A stretch of 64,000 nt of DNA from Microcoleus sp. FACHB-68 (GCF_014695715.1 NZ_JACJOT010000007.1:84081-148080); one strand, 5' to 3'. Shown: positions 47,801 to 56,882, counted from the stretch's first letter. Made by a program: numbers and translations. Notes: generated from the letters alone by a model not told the origin.

Positions 47801-50058
47801 GTGCCTTTGATGATTTAGAAGCGCTGTTAGAGGAAAAACCTACAGCCTTTATGGTCGAAGGAGCGCCATCAGCAGTATTTTCTGAGCTAGAAAACTTTCT
47901 CAACCCGCCTGCCGCCCCAGCACCCGTCCAGAAGCCGGTTGCAGCCCCGCCACAGCTAGAGCCGATGGCCAAGCCAGCCCAGCAAGAAAGCGAATTTGCA
48001 GATTTAGAAGAACTGCTGTCGCTGTCTGAAATGACAATGCCCGGTGGCAGGGCAGCAGCAAAAGCCTCACCAGGGCCGATCTCGCCCAAAATGCGTCCCA
48101 AGGCATTTGCCGAGCAAACGATGCGGGTGCCAATCAAGCAACTCGATAACCTCAGCAACTTGGTTGGGGAACTGGTGGTCAACCGTAACAGCTTAGAGCA
48201 AGACCAAGAACGGTTGCGCCAGTTCCTCGATAACTTGCTGCATCAAGTGCAGCAGCTGAGTGATGTGGGTCAGCGGATGCAGGATCTCTATGAGCGATCC
48301 CTGCTGGAAATTTCCTTGCTGAGCAGCCGGCAACACTATCAGTCATCGCGCAATAACCCTGCACGAGACGTTCACCTAAGTGGTGCAAGCTTTGACGCGC
48401 TGGAAATGGATCGCTTCACCGGCTTCCACACCCAATCCCAAGAAATTATCGAGTTGATCGTGCGAGTTCGGGAATCAGCGGCAGACATCGAATTCCTTGT
48501 GGATGAAACCGAGCAAGTCACCCGGCAGTTGCGGCAGGTAACAACCCAATTGCAAGAAGGTCTGACTCGCTCCCGAATGGTGCCTTTCTCGTCTCTGGAA
48601 CGGGTGTTTCCTCTGGCGCGTGCTGTGCGTGACAAAGCGATTGAACACGGCAAGCAGGCGGAAATCCGGCTAGAGGGCCGGGACACGATGCTTGACAAGC
48701 TGATTCTGGAACACTTGTCCGATCCGTTGAAACACCTGATTAATAATGCGATTGCTCACGGGATCGAGATGCCAGAGGTGCGGCAAAGGTTAGGCAAGCC
48801 GGCAGTAGGTCGGATCACCATTCGTGCGTTCCACCAAGGCAACCAAACCGTGATTTCCTTCTCCGATGACGGCGCGGGGATTGATACAGAACGGGTGAAA
48901 ATGAAGGCGGCAGAAAAGGGGCTAATTAAGCAGAGTGACGTGCAAACCATGTCTCGCCTAGATGTGTACGAGCTGCTGTATCACCCTGGTTTTAGTACGA
49001 TGGATCAGGCGAATATGACGGCTGGGCGGGGCGTCGGGATGGATGTCATCCGCAACGACTTGAGTGAAATCCGAGGCGTAATTACAACAGACTCCACGCC
49101 AGGGAAAGGAACCACTTTCACGATTCGCTTGCCGTTAACGCTGAGTATTTCTAAGGCGCTGTGCTGTATTAGTGATCGCGCTCGCATTGCCTTCCCAATG
49201 GACGGGGTGGAAGATATGCTGGATGTGCCCAGAGATCGGGTTCAAACGGCTGCCGATGGCCAGACTTGTATTCCCTGGCGTGATTCCATGCTGCCGTTCC
49301 GACACCTGCGCGAGTTGTTGGCATATAACCGGCATCTCGGTCGGGGTAGCGTGTATGGTTCTAACGCCGAAGATGACGTGATTTCAGTGGTGGTACTGCG
49401 AAGTGCCGGCAACTATCTGGCCCTGCAAGTGGATCAGGTATTGGGCGAACAGGAAATTGTAATCAAGCAGCTAGAAGGGCCGGTGCCCAAGCCGATTGGC
49501 GTTGCCGGTGCGACGGTCATGGGGGATGGCCGGATCGTTGCAATTGCCGACGTTTTAGAGCTAATTGACCTGGCAGCCGGTCGCTTGAGAAAAGAAAGCG
49601 GTGGGGCGCTGTGGGATGAAGCTACTCATACACCGGCAGAACTGCCGCCAGAGAAGACTGAACCAACCGTTCTGATCGTCGATGACTCAATCACCGTGCG
49701 AGAACTGCTCTCGATGACCTTTAATAAGGCCGGCTACCGGGTAGAACAAGCCCGTGACGGTCAGGAAGCCTGGGAAAAACTGCGTTCCGGCCTGCCCTGC
49801 GATATCGTCTTCTGCGACATTGAAATGCCTCGGATGGACGGTTTGGAACTACTTTCCCGGATGCAGAAAGACCCGATTCTCACCGATCTCCCGATTGCGA
49901 TGCTCACCTCTCGCGGCGCTGACCGGCACCGGCAAATGGCAGTCCAATTAGGGGCGCGAGGTTACTTCACCAAGCCTTATCTAGAAGAAGCGCTACTAGA
50001 AGCGGCGAACCGGATGCTCAAAGGCGAAGTCCTCGTAATCACTAAGGCTGAAGCGTAA
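44824..50058 (+). CDS. hmpE: Giant hybrid CheA histidine kinase HmpE (PilL type)
   Basis: 1744 residues. An Hpt domain at 1-115 carries phospho-acceptor His49 (FRAAHSVKGGAGML). A helical region follows (about 185-285). Residues about 330-1080 are an acidic, disordered linker with repeated L-x-x-L-F motifs. The dimerisation (P3) region starts near 1090 (MRVPIKQLDNLSNLVGELV). The HATPase domain includes HLINNAIAHG (about 1302), DDGAGID (about 1346) and GRGVGMDVI (about 1400). A CheW-like P5 domain follows, then a receiver with Asp1665 (DIVFCDIEMPRMDG) and Lys in FTKPY. It would phosphorylate HmpA, HmpB and its own receiver. ATG 44824 follows a weak ribosome binding site. It ends the hmp locus and is followed by a strong hairpin. 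Confidence 0.93.
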   Translation: MLPEQQQRIMQYFIEEAKDHLNTIEQGLLNLQSTIEDSEQVNEVFRAAHSVKGGAGMLGISSIEETSHRLEDCFKLLKECPVEVDQKLESLFLRVFDALKELVEQLSATPDGLAEEVAEAIMSGVEPVFIELTAHLGGLVSHSGLIVPGAAKSAPAAAKVAAKVPAVAPKETKAGKQKSGELQEESALQLIFQSDVPAYLREMLQLFKQPDGQQSRQKLQDICRSLVRAGEQFDLRNWSELLECASKAISNPNITYSTLAPLVIKEIKQAQELVLAGLGAEIAVSSKLKALQPAQKAQPAPAERAVAGAGSRSSSHVASGTGMSGSNKSQAGKAKSPSTAHGGAIVPGEEGEDFTRQSSIVNRYTPANEAPVGKRAGHTGPEVGMAELNSLADLFEGESPELDSNWEPEEVNEPSAREKTDNFVREASANISSDLLASDFSDLLFEEDGKNEPAEEVNTVDELNSLFGDALLDDDSWGAAAGEGENLFDNSSEELVEEGLTFDFNSFDDAPQTGAAEHAHGSLLDATGDFESLNLEGNDSDLSAFSETNNLEELFAGLNEKDPMFADSPSQSKTSGSAESNLEALFEDSEALDFSPQPPSLSIQPTASASQTQAAQEWNELWDTGEAASPDTAEPSWDHNGSGDNLEFESLFEEEDAPKAAPAPANAAATQDDLSDLLAITEPQDVQTTSAAEEISLDVFSDTTTDNLGEWEHLDLDGLHPSPQGSKDRNSENLDALFGDSDLEPNPEAELDWDAETNLEDLLGLETVADTNWFDTETDTEEVPAIPAIRQTANEVSFAQPAEETLNFDGDLADLFELADEEPQETLGTAGSDNSLDFGEMDLFGGEPDASTPETGLDSSFAEEWDLFEGADLDLDLLSTEAEETLSMSGDLNALFGSEPASETELPDFSSNWLNSEVASEEEPLTFEDLTVAAAADDSENLFDGLEDSSDEIDNFDFDDSLLDTTEAENFEQSLEQVEPVIQAASLTLDTGGAFDDLEALLEEKPTAFMVEGAPSAVFSELENFLNPPAAPAPVQKPVAAPPQLEPMAKPAQQESEFADLEELLSLSEMTMPGGRAAAKASPGPISPKMRPKAFAEQTMRVPIKQLDNLSNLVGELVVNRNSLEQDQERLRQFLDNLLHQVQQLSDVGQRMQDLYERSLLEISLLSSRQHYQSSRNNPARDVHLSGASFDALEMDRFTGFHTQSQEIIELIVRVRESAADIEFLVDETEQVTRQLRQVTTQLQEGLTRSRMVPFSSLERVFPLARAVRDKAIEHGKQAEIRLEGRDTMLDKLILEHLSDPLKHLINNAIAHGIEMPEVRQRLGKPAVGRITIRAFHQGNQTVISFSDDGAGIDTERVKMKAAEKGLIKQSDVQTMSRLDVYELLYHPGFSTMDQANMTAGRGVGMDVIRNDLSEIRGVITTDSTPGKGTTFTIRLPLTLSISKALCCISDRARIAFPMDGVEDMLDVPRDRVQTAADGQTCIPWRDSMLPFRHLRELLAYNRHLGRGSVYGSNAEDDVISVVVLRSAGNYLALQVDQVLGEQEIVIKQLEGPVPKPIGVAGATVMGDGRIVAIADVLELIDLAAGRLRKESGGALWDEATHTPAELPPEKTEPTVLIVDDSITVRELLSMTFNKAGYRVEQARDGQEAWEKLRSGLPCDIVFCDIEMPRMDGLELLSRMQKDPILTDLPIAMLTSRGADRHRQMAVQLGARGYFTKPYLEEALLEAANRMLKGEVLVITKAEA

Positions 50059-50064
50059 TCAATC

Positions 50065-50115
50065 GTAAAGGGCTAATTGCTAATTTTTCATTCCGATTGG
50101 CAATTAGCCCTTTAC
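50065..50115. terminator. Bidirectional terminator hairpin after hmpE
   Basis: GTAAAGGGCTAATTGC (50065-50080) pairs perfectly with the 16 bases at 50100-50115. It starts 6 bases after the hmpE stop and lies between convergent genes. Each flank is AT-rich, so it could end transcription from both sides. Confidence 0.8.
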
Positions 50116-50165
50116 TATAAAATTGTGTAAAAGTCAATAAAACACGTATTGGTGGAGATGCGCCT

Positions 50166-52775
50166 TTACTTTAAATTCCTTAGGGTTTGCACATCCCCCC
50201 AGAATTGCACCAGATTCCCCTGCATTAACGCCGCTACAGCTCTGAGAGCCTTAATTTCTGGCAAGTTCGGGTTAATCTTAAACGCCGGCTCTAGCGCCTT
50301 CTCAGCAGCTTTAGGATGCAGATCATACAAATGCAAAAACGCCAGATACGCATAACCATAGGGATTTTGCGAATCCAACCGCACAACCTGTTCCAGTGCC
50401 GAAATAGCGCCCTTGGCGTCCCGCTGTAATACCCTTGCTAGCGCCAATGCATAGGCGTAACCGCGTTTTGGCCCTTCCTGAGTAAGCCGGTGCTCCATTG
50501 CCAATTCAGTTTGAACGGTATAATCCTGAATTGGGTCATACTGGTTAATTCGCCCGATCTCCTCAAAAACATGGGTGAGAGCATCTGAACCTTGGGGCAG
50601 AGAAATTGCTAAAATTCGCAACTGCGTGATTAAATCTAATTCCGGTGCCGGCACTTGTTTTGCTGCAGTCTCAATTTTTATGGAAATATCGGGCACTTTT
50701 ATCGGATAACTTTCTCCAGTCTGCCGGTTTAGATAAGTTGCTTTTAAGGTATAAATTCCCCTGGCATTGGGAGGCGGCAGCATTGCCATGCGTTCAATGA
50801 CTTGAAATTCTTTTTTCGATAGGTTTGCCGGCATTCCTTTATGCAAGCTGCCGGTGCCAATCCCATGATCATGTAACCATTGTTGTGATACGGGAATTTG
50901 GGTAGTTGGAATTAAGAAATTAGCCGATTTTTGGGGATTACTTTGCCAAGTAAGCAAGACTAAACCGGCTTGCAATTGATCCCAAGAACCTAACCATTCA
51001 TAAGTTACCGGCATCGGCACCCCAGGAGGTGCTTGATCGGGAACGGTGACTCGTTCTAGCTGGACTCGATTTGGGTTTTTGGCGTTTGAATTAGCCGAAA
51101 TTAGGCGATTAGGAGATTGGGTTAGTTTCTCTGTTCCCTGTATCTCAACAGCCGGCACTCGCCGATGGTAGAGTTTCAATCGGCTGCCGTCGGGTAATGG
51201 CCAAGACTTTTTTAATTGGAAATCCGCACTTTGCTCAACTGCTTTCACAATGGCAGCTTGAGCTTCTGTTGGAACTGAACCTTGATCGCCGGTTTTAGTA
51301 ATGAACCAGGAAAGGGAACGTACATCCTGAGAGACTTGTTTTAAATTAACGCCCACCTGACGCGCATAAACCTGGAAGTTAGCGAGTGCTCCATAGTAGT
51401 TTAAATTGTGCTGGTTAATTGCCGGCGTTGAAGGCAAAACGCCTAAGTTTGAGTTTAAATAAGGTTGCGTTTGAATAATTTCAGCAATGACTTGCCGATG
51501 AGGCCATTCAGTCCCCAAATAAGCATAATGTTGAGCACGAGGACTCAAGAATTGAGTGAATTGACGACTGAGAAAACCCTCTGCCGGCCACAGATTTAAC
51601 AACATTAATAAAATAGCAGTGCCGGCAGTGCCCCAACGAATGTATTTACCCCATCGACGCGGCCAAAGTGTTAAGCCATAAGCTAACAAGAGCGACAACA
51701 CCGGCAGATAGGGCAAGACATATCGGGAATCTTTGTTAATATTCAGCGAACATAATAAATAAGCGCCGATCAGGAAGACTGCTAACCATTTGATTGCCGG
51801 CAGAAAGCGAGGGGGAGATGCTGCTTGATTGTTGAAAAGCGGTCGTATCCAATACAGAAGAAACCCGACTGCCGGCACTAACAGCAAAGGCCAAGAAACG
51901 ATTTGGGGTAAGTCTTTCCAGTAAAATGCCCAAGCATCCAACGTGTTAAGTGCAGGATCTCCTTCCGCCATTGCTGAATCTAGCGTCGCGCGTTTACCAC
52001 CCGTTAGAATTAGCAGCCAGTTTGTGCGATACCAAGGGCCACACACCAGCACCGACAGCATTAAAGACCAAGCTAGCTGAACCACGCCAATCCAATGCCG
52101 GCGGCGGATCGCGCTGATTGCTACCCACAACACCGGCACGAATAGGAAAAATAAAGATGTCTGTTTAACCAGCAATGCTAGACCGAAACAAATGCCAAAT
52201 GCACTCACCCACAACCATTGAGTGAGGCGTAAATTCTTTCCTGTTACCCCTCTCTCCTTTTCCTGTTGAATTTTCCAAATTGTGAGGCAATAAAATGAGA
52301 GCGTAACCGCAGCCGTCAGGGGGTAATCTAGTAAAAAATCTAGGCGCACTAAATATAAACCAGGCAATAGCAAACACAATCCAGCGGCCCAAAGACCGAT
52401 TTGCCGATTAAAAAGCCGAGTGCCTAAACCATAAACCGATCCCAACAAAATTGCGCTAAAGAGTAGATTAATCAGTGTGGCTTGATCGGAACCGGCACCA
52501 AAAAGATCAAGAAAACCTGCTGTAATGATGTAGGTCAGGGGAGGAACTTTCGATGAGATCATCCAAAAACTTGACCACCACTCACCATTCAACCAAAGAG
52601 GGTGCTGCAAAGCTTGCCAGTAAGTCAAACCGCCGGTTAAATATTCTGCCTGATCCCAAGCCGGCACTGACTTATCAAGGGCAAACCAGACGCGATCACT
52701 CAATGCACCAACCAGCCAAATTAACCCTAAAGCCGGTAAACCCCCAAACTTTTTACGTTCCCCGCTATCAACCAC
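50166..52775 (-). CDS. GT39/ArnT-like polyprenyl-phosphate-dependent glycosyltransferase with TPR tail
   Basis: 869 residues. The N-terminal half (about 12-420) has about eleven membrane helices. The first external loop carries Asp41 and Glu44 (AWDQAEYLTGG), the acidic pair expected for the GT-C fold dolichyl/undecaprenyl-phosphate-sugar transferases. After the membrane part is a large soluble domain (about 440-720). TPR-like helices close the protein (YAYALALARVLQRDAKGAISALEQVV). It probably moves a sugar from a lipid carrier onto a protein or glycan in the periplasm. Acceptor unknown. The start is GTG at 52775 (VDSGERKKFGG), reading divergently from the PPC-domain gene. Confidence 0.8.
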   Translation of the reverse strand: MVDSGERKKFGGLPALGLIWLVGALSDRVWFALDKSVPAWDQAEYLTGGLTYWQALQHPLWLNGEWWSSFWMISSKVPPLTYIITAGFLDLFGAGSDQATLINLLFSAILLGSVYGLGTRLFNRQIGLWAAGLCLLLPGLYLVRLDFLLDYPLTAAVTLSFYCLTIWKIQQEKERGVTGKNLRLTQWLWVSAFGICFGLALLVKQTSLFFLFVPVLWVAISAIRRRHWIGVVQLAWSLMLSVLVCGPWYRTNWLLILTGGKRATLDSAMAEGDPALNTLDAWAFYWKDLPQIVSWPLLLVPAVGFLLYWIRPLFNNQAASPPRFLPAIKWLAVFLIGAYLLCSLNINKDSRYVLPYLPVLSLLLAYGLTLWPRRWGKYIRWGTAGTAILLMLLNLWPAEGFLSRQFTQFLSPRAQHYAYLGTEWPHRQVIAEIIQTQPYLNSNLGVLPSTPAINQHNLNYYGALANFQVYARQVGVNLKQVSQDVRSLSWFITKTGDQGSVPTEAQAAIVKAVEQSADFQLKKSWPLPDGSRLKLYHRRVPAVEIQGTEKLTQSPNRLISANSNAKNPNRVQLERVTVPDQAPPGVPMPVTYEWLGSWDQLQAGLVLLTWQSNPQKSANFLIPTTQIPVSQQWLHDHGIGTGSLHKGMPANLSKKEFQVIERMAMLPPPNARGIYTLKATYLNRQTGESYPIKVPDISIKIETAAKQVPAPELDLITQLRILAISLPQGSDALTHVFEEIGRINQYDPIQDYTVQTELAMEHRLTQEGPKRGYAYALALARVLQRDAKGAISALEQVVRLDSQNPYGYAYLAFLHLYDLHPKAAEKALEPAFKINPNLPEIKALRAVAALMQGNLVQFWGDVQTLRNLK

Positions 52776-52955
52776 AAACTCAAACCTAACTATACTGACA
52801 TCTCATCCGCGACAGAGCCTATAATCAAAGCTGCCTTAGATCCGCAGCAGTGAACCCCCGCCCAGAATAATTCATTTTCTGGAACCCTGCATCTTAAATA
52901 TCTCGCTGCCGGCTAACCATTGCCTTCTCCCCCTCACCCACTCTTCTTTCCATCC

Positions 52956-53405
52956 ATGACTCGTTTTTTTGTCCTCTCCTGTCGCTTCGTCTTCATTCCG
53001 CTCAGCTTGCTCGTTGTTGGCCTTAGTGCTGTGGGTGCGAAGGCCCAGAATAAGTTATATAACCCAATTACCTTACCGCCTAATAATCAAGTTTCAGATA
53101 CGCTCTCAGAAAAAGATATCCCCACAGGTCAAGGTGGATTTGCAAGAGACTACATTGTGACGCTGACAGAGGGAGAACAGCTAGCAGTTGACTTGTCATC
53201 CGACAGTTTTGACGCAATTGTTTCCCTGCTAGCCGAAGATGGCTCAACCGTCGCAGAAAATGATGATGGCCCAGATGGCACCACCAACTCCCTGCTGTTT
53301 TCCCGCATTACCAAAGCCGGCACCTATATTATTCGGGTGCGAGCCTTTGGAGAAACCGGCATCGGAGCATTTAAGCTGAAAGTCACTCGCTTGCGGCCCA
53401 TCTAA
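52956..53405 (+). CDS. Secreted PPC-domain protein
   Basis: 149 residues from ATG 52956. A signal peptide covers about 1-31 (FIPLSLLVVGLSAVGAKAQ). The rest is a single pre-peptidase C-terminal (PPC) domain: FARDYIVTLTEGEQLAVDLSSDSFDAIVSLLAEDG, then NDDGPDGTTNSLLF and TYIIRVRAFGETGIGAFKLKV. PPC domains are beta-sandwich modules often found in secreted peptidases; here no peptidase part is present. An in-frame TTG at 52920 would add 12 residues before the signal peptide and is less likely. It is divergent from the glycosyltransferase gene with a 180-base spacer. Confidence 0.82.
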   Translation: MTRFFVLSCRFVFIPLSLLVVGLSAVGAKAQNKLYNPITLPPNNQVSDTLSEKDIPTGQGGFARDYIVTLTEGEQLAVDLSSDSFDAIVSLLAEDGSTVAENDDGPDGTTNSLLFSRITKAGTYIIRVRAFGETGIGAFKLKVTRLRPI

Positions 53406-53499
53406 GGGGGTTTTCCCACCCTCAAAAACTTTTTTTTCAAAGGTACTTGCCAAAAACTCATCTGATTTGCTACTTTAATAAAGCACCAAAAAAACGGTT

Positions 53500-53572
<73 letters not shown>

Positions 53573-53834
53573 TTCAAAATAAATTAAGTCTAAAGTTTTG
53601 TAACCTAGCGATTTGGATGTTGTCGGGTTGTCGCGTCTAGAACAACTGAGACAAGAAACCAATGAGCGTATCCCGCATCCAAGCGGTATCTCAAGCTCGG
53701 ATGCGCGATAAAAAGCAAGCAGTTTTAGAAGGTTTCATGCCTCCTAAAATTGTAAATCTAGCAATCTTACTAAATAGGTTGTAATGGCTTGTGCAGGCAA
53801 GATGCCCGCAGGACACAAGCTTTTCACGAGTAGT

Positions 53835-54396
53835 TTATACTACAGGATCGCTTGTTTCTAATAGATAACCTGTGCTTGCAGTGCGATCTGCTGCAGCCTG
53901 ATAGGTAGAGACATTACCAGCAACTTCATCTCCCTTGATTAGCGCCACAGCCTGCTTTAGGGCTTCCTTACGATCCATCAGCAAGTTCTGCGCTGGCAAA
54001 AGTTCCAAAATCTTTAAGTCTTGCAGCCTCCGCTTAATCTTGCCGGCAGCGCCCACAATAAATACGTGCCGGCCTTGATCGCAGGCATCCTTAATCGCAT
54101 TCTCAATCGCCAGGGAAGAAGTCACCCCTAACAGCGGGACATCGCTCAAATCCAGAATCAACACTTCATAGTTTTTCACAACCGCTTGCTCACGGGAAAT
54201 CGCCTTGGAAACTCCAAAAATCATCGGGCCGCTGAGGTAAAGTTGCTTAAGACAATGGCATCATCCGCGTCGGTAATTCTGTCATCGGGTCTGGTTGGCT
54301 CACAAATTAAAGTGGGAGTGCCGCCAAATAGCGCCGCAAAAAAGCCGACAATCGCGCCAGCACCAGAAGCAACACCAGTTGAATACGGGAAAAGGT
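53835..54396 (-). pseudogene. Decayed SulP-family (BicA-like) bicarbonate transporter
   Basis: Pieces of a BicA/SulP transporter appear on the minus strand. In one frame upstream (54396 down to about 54280) is the N-terminal signature GVASGAGAIVGFFAALFGGTP followed by TLICEPTRP, the match for the family's TLISEPTGP. It then jumps to ITDADDAIVLS, which belongs to the region just before the STAS domain. After a further short break and frame change (YLSGPMIFGVSKAISREQ) the STAS domain runs intact to 53835 (DLSDVPLLGVTSSLAIENAI). Most membrane helices, roughly 370 codons by comparison with recalled BicA, are missing. The STAS part alone (ATG 54224, 129 residues) is open and could still be translated. 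BicA is a sodium-dependent bicarbonate uptake carrier. Confidence 0.78.
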
Positions 54397-55301
54397 CACA
54401 GCGAGATTGAGGAACAACTCTCGTCTCGGTTCCAATTGAATCTTTGTCAGTTGTGAAAAACCTTGAACTGTATTCATAGAATTTAACCTATGAAATTTAC
54501 ATTTTAATAGCATTTAATCTATGAATAAAAAAATTCTACATCTGGGAAAACACGAATGTATACTACTTGTTAATAAAAATTTCCAATGATCTGCCAAGCT
54601 TTGACTGATGGAGTTAGGCTTGCAAATCTTAATTTGCAATGAGGTGGCAAACTTGGGCTGAGAGAGTGAAGCTATCGACACAAACAGAACACTCGCGCCC
54701 TGCTTAGAGCCTTAAGCAGCCAATCTAATCCAATAGACTTGCTGCGTAGATTGATTGGGGACACGCCCTGAGGCTGCGGATACTCCCTTCAGATAAAGCA
54801 GCCAGCAATCGTGTCGGTGCTGGAACTTCTGATTGAGGACAATTTGGCACAGGATGAATGTAAAGGGTTTCTGGAACCGCAAATGTGATGCCGGCAAGAC
54901 AAAAGCAGTTGATGACACCAAAACACAAATCCTGTGTCATAACCCGTATTTATCAATCCCTTGAAAAAAAATTATTTCCGGTTTACCCTCATTGAGTCTC
55001 GATTTGAGAAATTTTCCGCCAGACTTCTGTAACCGATGCCTCCAAGGGTGCCGGTGGATCAGCCGGTGAGATGGTGAGGTCAACCTCCGAGGCGGGGTCG
55101 CTGACGCTGTAAATTGCCGGTTATCAAGGCAATTACAGCAAATAAAGGTTGATCGCCCCTCGCTGACAGATTCTCCAAAATTTAGGTTACCGGCTTGTAA
55201 GGGGTTTATAAATCTCTAAAATTAAAATGCCTAGGGATTTGTTATAGACAGCCTGTAAAACAGAACTTGGGGCGAGGAACGTAAGGAGGAAAGCAAAGAC
55301 C
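54397..55301. other. Long intergenic region, no gene seen
   Basis: About 900 bases between the bicA remnant and exbB. Short frames on the minus strand at 54712-54940 lack protein character. A hairpin with one bulged base lies at 55106-55139 (GCTGTAAATTGCC with GGCAATTACAGC). The region may hold more, unrecognisable, transporter debris. AAGGAGG at about 55284 is the exbB ribosome binding site. Confidence 0.45.
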
Positions 55302-56171
55302 GTGAATCTAGAATTAGTCAAAGAACTATTTGCAAAGGGCGGCCCAGCCATGTGGCCGTTGCTGGCTCTGTCTATCCTGTCTGTTGCGACGATCATCGAG
55401 CGGCTGTGGTTCTGGGCTAACATTGCGCTCAAAGAAAGGGCGATCGTGAATCGAGTGCTAGAGGCGGCTCGTTATGATTGGGGAGTTGCCAACGAAATTG
55501 CCAGACAAGCAAACCGACAGCCAATTGGGCGGTTTCTTTATGCACCCTTGCGTCTGCTACAGCCCGATCCAGAAGTGTTTCGGCTGGCACTGGAGTCGGC
55601 TGCAGACGATGAATTGGCTTCCATGCGACGCGGAGATAAAGTCTTAGAAGCTGTGATTGCCTTAGCGCCTCTTTTAGGATTGCTGGGGACAGTTTTAGGC
55701 TTAATTAACTCGCTCGGTTCAATTCGCCTAGGCGATCTGGGAACGTCTTCAACGGCAGGAGTGACTTTAGGGATTGGGGAAGCGTTGATCACAACGGCGA
55801 CTGGCCTAGTCATAGCGATTACCAGTTTGGCATTTTACCGTGTGTTTCAGGCGTTTTTGTTTCAGCAAGTTAAGATTTTCCGCAAAGCTGGCAATGAGTT
55901 AGAGTTGCTTTACCGGCAGTTCTGGCCCCAATCGCACAATCACCGTTATCCGGTTGACAGTAGTGTGGCTGCACGTCCCCCAGAAGCATTTGCCGAAAAT
56001 TCGACCCGCGATAAAGGAGCAGTTAAATATAGTGCCCCTCCAGTGGAGCCAACTCCATTAGAAGAGGCGAGCCGGTTGAACAAAGCGATTGAACAAACAA
56101 CCCCCCCAGAGGAGCAAACTCCCTTAAAAGACTCTAAGGCGTCTGAATCTCCAGATTTGGGCAGCGTCTAG
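55302..56171 (+). CDS. exbB: ExbB/TolQ/MotA-family proton channel protein
   Basis: 289 residues. Three membrane helices at about 16-38, 112-138 and 154-182 have the family pattern, including [15 protein letters not shown] and [18 protein letters not shown]. With ExbD it forms a proton-driven motor in the cytoplasmic membrane that powers outer membrane transport, or other envelope work, via TonB. The last 70 residues are Pro/Glu-rich and probably disordered, longer than usual. The GTG at 55302 follows AAGGAGG. exbD follows 96 bases later. No tonB gene is visible next to them. Confidence 0.9.
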   Translation: MNLELVKELFAKGGPAMWPLLALSILSVATIIERLWFWANIALKERAIVNRVLEAARYDWGVANEIARQANRQPIGRFLYAPLRLLQPDPEVFRLALESAADDELASMRRGDKVLEAVIALAPLLGLLGTVLGLINSLGSIRLGDLGTSSTAGVTLGIGEALITTATGLVIAITSLAFYRVFQAFLFQQVKIFRKAGNELELLYRQFWPQSHNHRYPVDSSVAARPPEAFAENSTRDKGAVKYSAPPVEPTPLEEASRLNKAIEQTTPPEEQTPLKDSKASESPDLGSV

Positions 56172-56267
56172 GCATTAAGCTGCTGGACAATCTGCCGGTA
56201 TCGTTTCTCAATTACGATCTTTCTCTAGCAAATTTTCCCAACCCCGATTGCACCCAACATCTGTGCT

Positions 56268-56882
56268 ATGAAGATTAACTTGGATTCTCCCACTGAAGAG
56301 GCTCGGATTGAAATCGTTCCTTTGATTGATGTCATTTTTTGTATCTTGACATTTTTCATTCTTGCTGCCTTGCAACTAACCCGTCAGCAAGCGATTACGG
56401 TTGATTTACCGAAAGCGAGCACCGGCCAACCGCAGATCCGTAAAATGTTAATCGTTGGTCTCGATCCGTTCGGTCAAACCTACATCGACCAACGGCGGGT
56501 GAATCCAAATCAGCTTTCTCAAGAGCTGCTAACCTATAGCACCAACAATCCGGAGGGGTTGATGGTGCTATATGCTTCTAAGGAAGCCAAATACAACAAT
56601 GTGGTGCAGGTGTTGGATCAAATGCGAGAAGTGGGGGGCAGTCGCGTTGCCTTAGCCACTCTGCCCGGTTCCGAGACTGATGCGCCCAATCCAAATCTTT
56701 TAACGCCGGTTAATCCTACAATTCCAGGCTTGAGTCCGTCTCCTAACGTCACGCCATCGGTTCCTTTAAGTCCCTTAGGCACGCCGGCACCTGGGACAAC
56801 TTTTAATCCAAATCAATTGCAGTTGCCTGGAGTGCCGGCACCTGGGGATGCCGGTGATCTGAATCCGGCTCCCCAGAATTAG
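56268..56882 (+). CDS. exbD: ExbD/TolR-family protein
   Basis: 204 residues. The single N-terminal membrane helix (about 17-38) carries the essential Asp21 (IVPLIDVIFCILTFFIL) that takes part in proton flow. The periplasmic domain follows (about 45-135), then a Pro/Asn-rich tail of about 60 residues (TPVNPTIPGLSPSPN), which is longer than in typical ExbD. It pairs with the upstream ExbB. The ATG at 56268 fits; no strong ribosome binding site is seen. Confidence 0.9.
   Translation: MKINLDSPTEEARIEIVPLIDVIFCILTFFILAALQLTRQQAITVDLPKASTGQPQIRKMLIVGLDPFGQTYIDQRRVNPNQLSQELLTYSTNNPEGLMVLYASKEAKYNNVVQVLDQMREVGGSRVALATLPGSETDAPNPNLLTPVNPTIPGLSPSPNVTPSVPLSPLGTPAPGTTFNPNQLQLPGVPAPGDAGDLNPAPQN

Noticed and set aside
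46980..48182. 400-codon serine-rich frame on the minus strand
   Set aside because: It is the complement of the Glu/Asp-rich HmpE linker; acidic codons read backwards give Ser-rich frames.
54307..54513. Minus-strand 68-codon frame starting near the bicA remnant
   Set aside because: It reads the transporter debris in the wrong frame; the transporter signature appears in a different frame.
54712..54940. Two overlapping minus-strand frames of about 70 codons
   Set aside because: They have no recognisable content, lie in an apparently decayed region and lack start signals.
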